From Campylobacterales bacterium (GTDB lineage Bacteria > Campylobacterota > Campylobacteria > Campylobacterales > JALSKU01), in assembly GCA_027038235.1 (NCBI GenBank), contig JALVXV010000285.1, forward strand, positions 1-7,184: a stretch of DNA of 7,184 nt, read 5' to 3'. Of the stretch, positions 1 through 6,575 are shown piece after piece (positions within the stretch are counted from its first letter, which is position 1; each line of letters begins with the position of its first letter). The translations under genes were made by a program, and so were the position numbers. The notes beneath the pieces are model-generated. The model was not told the DNA's origin, did no database searches, and saw nothing but the letters and a program-made list of their open reading frames with translations.

Positions 1-722
1 TCAAGATGCTCTTTTATATCTTCATTGCTTAAAAGTGCTTTTACATACTTTAAAAATACCTTTTCAAGCTCTGCTTTTGCACTATCTTTTAATTTTGCTT
101 TTGCCTTATCAAAGAGTATAGAGGATGAAAATCTCATGCTACCTGTCTTTGGATCTATCTCTATATTGCTACCTAAAGCCTTTTTTAATTCAGCTATTAC
201 CTTTATGCGAATCCCTGTAAGGCTCTTTATTCTCTTTTTTGTCTTTCTAAGATCTGCTACAAGTCTATCATACCTAGTCTCTTTTTCTCCTAATTCATTA
301 AGAAGCTTTAACAACTCTTTATCTTTGAGATCTACTTTACTTTTTGTATCGGTAAGCTCATTTGAGAGAATTAAAACCTTACCTTCATAATCTTTTATCT
401 CTCTCTCTTTTTCAAGTAGCGAGGCATTTACATCATTGATAACATTTTGAAGAATTATCACTTTATTACTAAAAGAGGCAAGTTGAGTATTTTTCTCTAA
501 AAGTAGCTTTTTTAGCCTCTTTATCTCATCATTTTTAAGCTCAAGTGCTGTTTTATTTTTTTTAAGTTTTGATTTGTTTGAGAGAAGATCGCTTTTTAAG
601 AGGATAGATTTTGTTACTATCGCACCGATAAGAAGTATAAATACAAATAGCAATCCTGCCATCAAATCTGCATAAGATATCCAAAAATTTGTACTCTCAT
701 TATCCCTTTTTAGAAAACTCAT
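1..722 (-). CDS. MotB/ZorB-like OmpA-family stator protein (3' end cut by window edge)
   Basis: This is the probable peptidoglycan-anchored partner of the proton-channel subunit encoded just upstream. The 240 codons visible on the minus strand have no stop before the left edge. A short cytoplasmic N-terminus leads into one membrane helix (about residues 13-38) with the motif WISYADLMAGLL; Asp19 sits where MotB and ZorB carry their essential proton-binding Asp. Residues about 42-180 are Lys/Glu/Leu-rich and predicted by eye to be a long coiled coil. From about residue 185 the pattern (IEIDPKTGSMRF, then SSILFDKAKAKLK) matches the beginning of an OmpA/MotB C-terminal domain; the remainder is outside the window. 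The ATG lies 3 bases after the stop of the MotA-like gene, so translation is probably coupled. The coiled coil is longer than the usual flagellar MotB linker. Family assignment is firm; ZorB-like rather than flagellar MotB is an inference. Confidence 0.85.
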   Translation of the reverse strand, partial: MSFLKRDNESTNFWISYADLMAGLLFVFILLIGAIVTKSILLKSDLLSNKSKLKKNKTALELKNDEIKRLKKLLLEKNTQLASFSNKVIILQNVINDVNASLLEKEREIKDYEGKVLILSNELTDTKSKVDLKDKELLKLLNELGEKETRYDRLVADLRKTKKRIKSLTGIRIKVIAELKKALGSNIEIDPKTGSMRFSSSILFDKAKAKLKDSAKAELEKVFLKYVKALLSNEDIKEHL

Positions 723-723
723 A

Positions 724-727
724 TCCT
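724..727 (-). promoter_or_regulatory. Weak, overlapping ribosome site of MotB-like gene
   Basis: The junction reads TAGGATATG: stop of the MotA-like gene, three bases, then ATG. The only AGGA overlaps the stop and is one base from the ATG, too close for a normal site. Translation probably depends on ribosomes finishing the MotA-like gene, a common arrangement for keeping subunit ratios. Confidence 0.45.
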
Positions 728-1853
728 AACTTTTTAGCTGCTTTAGTACCTCTTTATGGTACTGTTCGATCACTGAAAATACCTTCTCTATCTGTTCATC
801 AAGCAAAAATCCAAAATCAGCCAATTTCACAACTATATCAGCTATCTCCTTATCAACTTTTTCAAAATTTTTCTCTATACCACTTGATAATTTGGTATCT
901 ACACTCTCAATGGCTTGTTGTAGGCTATTGGTAGCAGTTGTAAAATCCTTCAATGTTTCATCTATCTTTATGGTAGCTTTTAGAGCATTTTCACTGTGAT
1001 AGACCTCTTTAATAGAGTTTTCAAAATCACTTATTACATTTTGCATATCTGAAGTAATCTTCTCAAAACTATTTGTAGTCTTATCGACAATGATTTGAAA
1101 ATCTTTTATATATCTTTGGTTTAAATTTTTTATCATATCGATACTAAAGGCCTCTTTTAGTGTTTCAACTATTTTATTATTGCTCTCTTGGTCTAAGAGA
1201 AATTTATACTTTTGCAACTCACTTTCTGTCCATATTCTCTTTTGATATAGATTTTTTATATGAACAAGCAAAGCATTAATCTTGCTAACACCCCTTTTTT
1301 CAAAAAATATCCACCACAAAGATAAAAATATACCATATATTGATGCATAAAAAGCAGTCCCTACTCCACTTAGCAGCAGAGTTATCTCATGATCTAGGGC
1401 ATCAGTACTCTGTACTGAAAAATTTGGCATAGATATAGCAATAGCTATAAAAGTTCCCAAAATTCCTAGCATTGGAAAGATTGTTGAAGCAACGGTAGAA
1501 AAATTATCATTTCTTAACTTTGATATCTCACTTTCTAAAAATTGTTCAATGTCTGCAAGAGATTTAGTTTTGCCATTGATTTCTAGCTCATTATTTGCTA
1601 AAAACTCTTTTAGTCTCTCTTGCATCTGATAAAAAGAGTTTCTAAATTTACAAGCAGTATAATTTGCATTGTGTCTAATAAAAAAGATAAAGATAAAGAA
1701 AATAAATCCCAAAATAAGTAGAGTATGAAGTTCTACTTTCAAAGAGAGATAGCCTAAATAACTAACAACTAGTGCTAAAAAAAGTAAAAAAGGAACAGAA
1801 AATATCACTATAAAATTCCCAGCACACCCCTTTTTTTCCTCATTTGGTAGCAT
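726..1853 (-). CDS. MotA/TolQ/ExbB-family proton-channel subunit with long cytoplasmic tail (ZorA-like)
   Basis: 375-residue inner-membrane protein, likely the proton-conducting ring subunit pairing with the MotB-like product downstream. Four hydrophobic segments are visible: about 14-36, 42-60, 119-141 and 155-184. The last two carry the family signature: FPMLGILGTFIAIAI around residues 126-140 and the Gly-Val-Gly-Thr-Ala stretch at 163-167 with Thr166 in the pore-helix position. The loop between helices 2 and 3 is only about 58 residues. After helix 4 comes a tail of about 190 residues, almost all helix-forming with coiled-coil-like spacing, where flagellar MotA has only a short end and ExbB little. 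This 2+2 helix layout plus long tail resembles ZorA. The start is supported by an AGGAG five bases upstream of the ATG. It follows the response regulator by 15 bases. Membership of the superfamily is clear; the substrate ion (proton) and the work done are inferred. Confidence 0.88.
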   Translation of the reverse strand: MLPNEEKKGCAGNFIVIFSVPFLLFLALVVSYLGYLSLKVELHTLLILGFIFFIFIFFIRHNANYTACKFRNSFYQMQERLKEFLANNELEINGKTKSLADIEQFLESEISKLRNDNFSTVASTIFPMLGILGTFIAIAISMPNFSVQSTDALDHEITLLLSGVGTAFYASIYGIFLSLWWIFFEKRGVSKINALLVHIKNLYQKRIWTESELQKYKFLLDQESNNKIVETLKEAFSIDMIKNLNQRYIKDFQIIVDKTTNSFEKITSDMQNVISDFENSIKEVYHSENALKATIKIDETLKDFTTATNSLQQAIESVDTKLSSGIEKNFEKVDKEIADIVVKLADFGFLLDEQIEKVFSVIEQYHKEVLKQLKS

Positions 1854-1858
1854 ATAAA

Positions 1859-1863
1859 CTCCT
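1859..1863 (-). promoter_or_regulatory. Ribosome binding site of MotA-like gene
   Basis: AGGAG on the minus strand, five bases before the ATG at 1853. It is the strongest ribosome site in the window, which fits a need for more copies of the channel subunit than of the kinase (inference). Confidence 0.75.
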
Positions 1864-1868
1864 AAATA

Positions 1869-2252
1869 CTAACTAAAAAATGCATCTACCACTTTGTCTA
1901 TCTTTTCATTAAGCACATGCTCTCTTACAGGTTTCAAGATAAAATCATACACCCCTTTTTCAAATGCATCATGCTTTTTTGATTCATCAGTTGTAAGAAC
2001 AATTACAGGGATCTCTTTCCACTCATCATTTGCAAAAAGATTATCCAAAAATTTCAATCCATCCATTATCGGCATAACCATATCCAATAGTATTAGATTG
2101 ATACACTTGTTCTCTTTTAGCTTCTCTAAAGCCTCTAAGCCATTGGAAGCTTCAACTACTTTGTTTACATGGCTATTTTTTTTCAAAATAGAACTAACTA
2201 GCTTTAGATTGATAAAATCATCATCAACCGAAAGTATATTTATCTTACTCAT
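1869..2252 (-). CDS. Stand-alone CheY-like response regulator receiver
   Basis: 127-residue single-domain receiver with no output domain, so it probably acts by protein-protein contact in the cytoplasm. The phosphorylation site is complete: acidic triad at Asp10-Asp12, phospho-acceptor Asp57 in LILLDMVMPIMDG, Thr87 (LTT) and Lys107-Pro108 (FILKP), with Phe104 in the aromatic switch position. It starts 8 bases after the hybrid kinase stop, with an AAGG motif overlapping that stop codon. The neighbouring kinase is the natural phosphodonor and the channel genes directly downstream are the natural target, but neither link is shown by sequence. It is not necessarily a chemotaxis CheY: no che or flagellar gene is in the window. 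Confidence 0.92.
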   Translation of the reverse strand: MSKINILSVDDDFINLKLVSSILKKNSHVNKVVEASNGLEALEKLKENKCINLILLDMVMPIMDGLKFLDNLFANDEWKEIPVIVLTTDESKKHDAFEKGVYDFILKPVREHVLNEKIDKVVDAFFS

Positions 2253-2258
2253 GCTCTA

Positions 2259-2262
2259 CCTT
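2259..2262 (-). promoter_or_regulatory. Ribosome binding site of CheY-like gene, overlapping kinase stop
   Basis: AAGG on the minus strand, six bases before the ATG at 2252. Its first two A bases belong to the TAA stop of the kinase, which suggests coupled translation of kinase and receiver. Confidence 0.6.
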
Positions 2263-5200
2263 ATATATATTTTTCTAAAATCTCTCTTACTCTTTTTTTA
2301 TTGATGATATTATCCATAATCTCATCAACCTTACTCAAATCCTCATCTTTGTCGTTATCTTGCGATGTTACAAGCTCTACTACAAAAGTTTTTTCACCCC
2401 TTTGCTTATCCATCTTTTGAATCTTCTCAATTATATCATTGCTATCAACAAACTCTATATCCTTGTCAAAAAATACAACTTTATACCTATTGCTCTCCAT
2501 ATTCATTAAAAATTCATCAAAATCATAAACACGATCTGTACTATAGCCCATCTTTTCTATCATATTTGATAAAATTTTTGCCTCTATTTTATTGTTTTTA
2601 TAGACTAGGACATCTTTTGTTGTTGTAGCTATATTCTCTTTTGTATTTAGCTCCTCTTTTTCAAGTTTCTCCTCACTAGTGGCACTCTTTTGAATATCAT
2701 CTAAATCTTCATCAAGATTATTGTAGGTATTTTTATGTTTTGCCTCCTTGTTACTTTCATCTTTTGTATTGTCATTATCGGCTTGATAGTTTAAAAATAG
2801 CTTCAAGACCTTAACAATATCCTCCTTCTTAAGAGGTTTAGATATATATTCATCAAGCCCTTCTGACAAAAATGCCTCTCTATCTCCTGGTAAAGCATTT
2901 GCTGTAAGAGCTACTACTGGAGTATGCTCTAAGCCATTTTCTTTTTCATATGCAAGTATCTCATGAGTAGTCTCAATTCCATCCATAACAGGCATCGATA
3001 TATCCATAAAAACTATATCATACTTTTTCTTTTTAAACATTTCAAGAGCCTCTTCCCCATTGTTTGAGATCTCTACCTTTAAGCCAAGGCTTGTTAATGT
3101 TTTTTCTATTAGTTTTTGATTGATGGCATTATCCTCTGCAATAAGTACCTCTATCTCACTTGGATCCTTTTGTTGGGTTGGTAAGTTATCTTTTTTACTC
3201 TCTTTATCTTCACCATCTATTTTTATTTCCTCTGCTATCTCACTCTTGATATCATGCTCTATCTTTTCAGGCTTAAGCTCCTCTTTTACCTCTACTTCTG
3301 CTATATTCTGCTTTGTTTCTGAAGTTTTTATCTCAGCCTCTAAAGACTCTATCTCCTCTTGTATATCCTCTTTTGGAGTCATAGGCTCCTTCGTAGAACT
3401 CTCTAATTCGACATCTAAAGGCTCTATCTCTCTTTGTTTTATAAATGATGCTGTTTGCTTAATCTGCTCTTTATGCTCCTCTTTAATAAGCTCCTCTTTA
3501 GCTATAGAAATATCCTCTTCCTCTGCTACTTCTGGTTTTATCTCCTCTGTTTTACTCTTTAAAACCTGCTTTACATCTGCATTGGCATTAGCTAACCCCT
3601 CTTCAAATCCACTATAAAAATCACTTCCCTCATCAAAAGTAACTTTTAACTTTTTGATACCATCATCTTTGTCTATTTTTAAAGTATCTTCCTTCTCTTT
3701 TTGTTTCTCTTGATTTGTATCTTCACTAACATTATCGCTATCATCATTACTACTCTGTTTATTTTCACTCTCTTTGAGGTATCTTTTTCCTGTAAACATT
3801 TGCAAGATAGCCTCTATGCTAGAGCTCTTTATAGGTTTAGTTATATACTCATCAAACCCCTCACTTAAAAATCTCTCTCTATCACCCTTTAGAGCATTTG
3901 CTGTAAGTGCTACTATAGGAGTATGTTTAGTGCCAGTATTTATCTCTTGGCTAAGTATAGCATGAAGAGCCTCTATACCATCCATAACCGGCATTGCTAT
4001 ATCCATAAATATGATATCAAATTTTCTATTTTTTACCATATTTAGGGCCTCTTGCCCATTATTTGCTAGTGTTACTTCTGCATTATAGTTTTCAAGGGTT
4101 CTTTTTATAAGTTTTCTATTTATATCATTATCTTCAGCCACTAGTATTTTAAGTTTGCCACCGATCTCTTCACTCTGCTCTTCCTCTTTTGAATGCACAT
4201 GTTCATCTTGCACGATATGAGGCTTCTTGATTTCAAAACCATGCTCTTTAGAAGGGATCTGCTCATCTGCCCCTTCGTATGATGTCATTTGTGGTTGAAC
4301 TTTTTCTACTTTTGGTAAAAGCTCCTTTTGGTTTTTAAGTATATTTGCAAGTTTGGTAACATTTACAGGCTCATATAGAGCTTTTAAATAATCAGTAGTA
4401 TATTTGCTCGAAATTGATTGCATAGAGGATTTAAGTATTACAATCCCAGGAATTGGTATATGTTTATACTCCTCTATCTCACTATCATCAATATAGTCAA
4501 CATCCAAAATTACAAAGTTGATATCTTTTCTACTTGTTAAATTTTTTATATCTTTATTGTTGTAAAAATAGATCACATCACAACCAAAATAATTTAGATA
4601 GTCATACACATATTGAGTATGATACTTCTTATCCTTTTCACTTGCTAAAAGTGCACACTTAAACTCTGTAAACTCATTTTTAAAGTTAAATTCCCCTGAA
4701 GGAGACTCATCAAATTCAAGAGTAAAGAAAAATCTAGTTCCCTCTCCAACCTTACTCTCAACCTCAAGCTTACCACCCATCATAGATACAAACCTAGAGG
4801 AGATAGTAAGACCTAGACCTGTTCCCCCATATTTTCTAGTAATTGTGGAGTCAGCTTGAGAGAAGGCATCAAATATAGTCTTTAGCTTATCTTCTGATAT
4901 CCCTATACCACTATCTTGTACTGAAAAATGCACCTTTGTTCTTCCAAATGCATCAACACTTCCTATTCTTTTTACCTCTACATCTATCTCGCCATCTATT
5001 GGAGTAAATTTGATAGCATTACTTATAAGGTTGATCAAAACCTCTTTGATCTTGGTAGGATCTCCATTTAGATAGTTATTAAGACTTGGATCCATAAAGA
5101 ATGATAGTCGTATATTTTTCTCTGCAGCCTTTGCTCCAAAAACTTCAACCGCATTTTCAAACTCTGTAATAGGAGAGAAGAGTATCTCTTCGATCTCTAT

Positions 5201-6565
5201 CTTATCACTCTCTATCTTTGAGAGATCCAAGATATTATTGATAATTTCCAAAAGATTTTCTGAACTCTTCTCTATAATATCAACAAAATCTCTCTCTTCA
5301 CCACTTATATCTGTATTTTTCAAAAGCTCTGTAAAACCTATGATACCATTTAGCGGTGTTCTTATCTCATGAGACATATTTGCAAGGAATATACTTTTTG
5401 CCCTGCTTGCCTCAAGTGCTATCTTTTTATCCTGCTGTATTTGATCTATCGCTATCTCAATAATACGATAACCCTTTTCAATACCATCTGATGTTTGAAA
5501 ATCAATCTCCTCATCAATATCTGCTAATTCTCCAACTTTATTAAATAGCTTTGCAAGCTCTTTAGTGCTTCTTTTTATATACCTATCGATAAAAAATCCC
5601 ACTATCATCAACAGTAGTGAGAGAAAGAGTACACCAGCAGCTATAATCAGCTTTGGTCTTACTTCATCCTCTAGCCATTTATCAACCAATAGCCCTACAT
5701 TAAAACCGATCATATCATTAGCTCTATTTAATAGATCTATCTTTTGTGTCCATAAGCTAAACCAGGTTTGAGGAGTTATCTGATAGTAGCCTATATCACC
5801 ACCCTCAATGATATTTATCTTTGCCTTTACCAATTTAGCATATAACTTTTTTGCATTTGGATTATGAATAAGAGAGAAAAGCTGATTTTTCAAACTCTTA
5901 TTATTGATATTTATATTTATATCCCTTAGATCAGCTTGGGCAAAGTTTCTAATCCACTTTGAAAACTCCTCAGTTGATAGGGGTTTAGCTCTAGAGATAA
6001 TGTATGAGATAAACCCTCTTTCTCTTCCGCTTTTATCCATCCTTCGAAAGAGATCAGTTTCCAAAGCAACTTCATCTACTATCTCTGGCTTTGTTTGAAT
6101 ATCTATTATTTTTTTATAATAGCTATACATAAGAGTATTTATATTTGAATAGTAGTCAAAAAACATCTTATCAAAAGTTGTATCCAATCTATCTATAGAG
6201 TTTCTAATATTTGAAATCTGTATTAAAGCCTTAAAAACTTTTGTAATTGTTGCATCTAATGGTCTATTTTTAAAGTAGTCATTAAGCTCTTTTATACTCT
6301 TGTTGGTTAATTTTCTCTGATTTATCAATATCTTCTTTGCTAACTTTCCTTTGCTACCTATATAGGTTGCACTAAGACCCCTCTCTTTTGCTAAGTTTAT
6401 TGAAAGATTCTTAAGTATTTGATTTGATTGTAGTCTATTTTTAAACTCTTGTACACCCTGATACTCTTGATAAGAGGTGTATGCAACATATGAAGATAAT
6501 AAAACCAATAATACCAATGGAAAGAAACTAATAAGCTTCACACTTGAATTTGTATTTAATCTCAT
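2261..6565 (-). CDS. NIT-sensor hybrid histidine kinase with two active and two degenerate receiver domains
   Basis: 1434-residue inner-membrane sensor kinase. Order seen: membrane helix about 11-31; periplasmic helical region about 45-300 resembling the NIT (nitrate/nitrite-sensing) domain, with KERGLSATYI at 60-69 and SGRERGFISYI at 179-189; membrane helix about 304-327; a helical linker; HisKA with His399 (MSHEIRTPLN); HATPase with N-box Asn516, DSGIGI at 551-556 and YGGTGLGL at 579-586; a degenerate receiver (about 633-746); receiver 1 (about 803-925; Asp855, Thr888, Lys910); an acidic Glu/Lys linker (about 926-1135); receiver 2 (about 1136-1260; Asp1188, Thr1221, Lys1243); a second linker; and a degenerate C-terminal receiver (about 1316-1434). 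No HPt domain is fused. The start has AAGGA five bases upstream of the ATG. It is 10 bases after the HPt-like gene. Kinase activity is expected because all catalytic boxes are intact; the ligand is unknown, since NIT domains are not proven to bind nitrate in every protein. Confidence 0.95.
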   Translation of the reverse strand: MRLNTNSSVKLISFFPLVLLVLLSSYVAYTSYQEYQGVQEFKNRLQSNQILKNLSINLAKERGLSATYIGSKGKLAKKILINQRKLTNKSIKELNDYFKNRPLDATITKVFKALIQISNIRNSIDRLDTTFDKMFFDYYSNINTLMYSYYKKIIDIQTKPEIVDEVALETDLFRRMDKSGRERGFISYIISRAKPLSTEEFSKWIRNFAQADLRDINININNKSLKNQLFSLIHNPNAKKLYAKLVKAKINIIEGGDIGYYQITPQTWFSLWTQKIDLLNRANDMIGFNVGLLVDKWLEDEVRPKLIIAAGVLFLSLLLMIVGFFIDRYIKRSTKELAKLFNKVGELADIDEEIDFQTSDGIEKGYRIIEIAIDQIQQDKKIALEASRAKSIFLANMSHEIRTPLNGIIGFTELLKNTDISGEERDFVDIIEKSSENLLEIINNILDLSKIESDKIEIEEILFSPITEFENAVEVFGAKAAEKNIRLSFFMDPSLNNYLNGDPTKIKEVLINLISNAIKFTPIDGEIDVEVKRIGSVDAFGRTKVHFSVQDSGIGISEDKLKTIFDAFSQADSTITRKYGGTGLGLTISSRFVSMMGGKLEVESKVGEGTRFFFTLEFDESPSGEFNFKNEFTEFKCALLASEKDKKYHTQYVYDYLNYFGCDVIYFYNNKDIKNLTSRKDINFVILDVDYIDDSEIEEYKHIPIPGIVILKSSMQSISSKYTTDYLKALYEPVNVTKLANILKNQKELLPKVEKVQPQMTSYEGADEQIPSKEHGFEIKKPHIVQDEHVHSKEEEQSEEIGGKLKILVAEDNDINRKLIKRTLENYNAEVTLANNGQEALNMVKNRKFDIIFMDIAMPVMDGIEALHAILSQEINTGTKHTPIVALTANALKGDRERFLSEGFDEYITKPIKSSSIEAILQMFTGKRYLKESENKQSSNDDSDNVSEDTNQEKQKEKEDTLKIDKDDGIKKLKVTFDEGSDFYSGFEEGLANANADVKQVLKSKTEEIKPEVAEEEDISIAKEELIKEEHKEQIKQTASFIKQREIEPLDVELESSTKEPMTPKEDIQEEIESLEAEIKTSETKQNIAEVEVKEELKPEKIEHDIKSEIAEEIKIDGEDKESKKDNLPTQQKDPSEIEVLIAEDNAINQKLIEKTLTSLGLKVEISNNGEEALEMFKKKKYDIVFMDISMPVMDGIETTHEILAYEKENGLEHTPVVALTANALPGDREAFLSEGLDEYISKPLKKEDIVKVLKLFLNYQADNDNTKDESNKEAKHKNTYNNLDEDLDDIQKSATSEEKLEKEELNTKENIATTTKDVLVYKNNKIEAKILSNMIEKMGYSTDRVYDFDEFLMNMESNRYKVVFFDKDIEFVDSNDIIEKIQKMDKQRGEKTFVVELVTSQDNDKDEDLSKVDEIMDNIINKKRVREILEKYI
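2792..3160 (-). repeat. Intragenic duplicated receiver domain, copy 2
   Basis: Encodes kinase residues about 1136-1258, the partner of the first receiver copy 999 bases away. Similarity is also visible at the DNA level, for example around the phospho-Asp codons at 2985-3005 versus 3984-4004. Both copies keep the full catalytic set, so both are probably phosphorylated. Confidence 0.75.
3791..4159 (-). repeat. Intragenic duplicated receiver domain, copy 1
   Basis: Encodes kinase residues about 803-925. It aligns without gaps to the second receiver at a constant offset of 333 codons. By my hand count about 71 of 117 residues (808-924) are identical, with near-identical blocks around the phospho-Asp (FMDIAMPVMDGIE) and from HTP to the conserved Lys-Pro. 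Confidence 0.75.
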
Positions 6566-6570
6566 AAATG

Positions 6571-6575
6571 TCCTT
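6571..6575 (-). promoter_or_regulatory. Ribosome binding site of hybrid kinase
   Basis: AAGGA on the minus strand, five bases before the ATG at 6565 and within the 10-base gap after the HPt-like gene. It fixes the start immediately before the first membrane helix. Confidence 0.75.

Noticed and set aside
25..390. Plus-strand open frame of 121 codons opposite the MotB-like gene
   Set aside because: Antisense to the coiled-coil and OmpA-like coding region; its composition is explained by the complementary Lys/Leu codons.
726..1853. Annotation as flagellar motA
   Set aside because: Short loop between helices 2 and 3, long C-terminal tail and no flagellar neighbours; sequence motifs fit the wider MotA/TolQ/ExbB family but not flagellar MotA specifically.
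1854..1868. Internal promoter or terminator between the receiver and channel genes
   Set aside because: The gap is 15 bases and is filled by the ribosome binding site; no hairpin with a T-run was found there or in the other gaps.
1894..2304. Plus-strand open frame of 136 codons opposite the CheY-like gene
   Set aside because: The opposite strand encodes a complete receiver with all catalytic residues; the plus-strand product has no known features.
3120..3617. Plus-strand open frame of 165 codons, rich in Ser and Ile
   Set aside because: It is the antisense shadow of the Glu/Lys-rich linker of the kinase, whose low complexity removes stops on the opposite strand; it has no ribosome site or recognisable domain.
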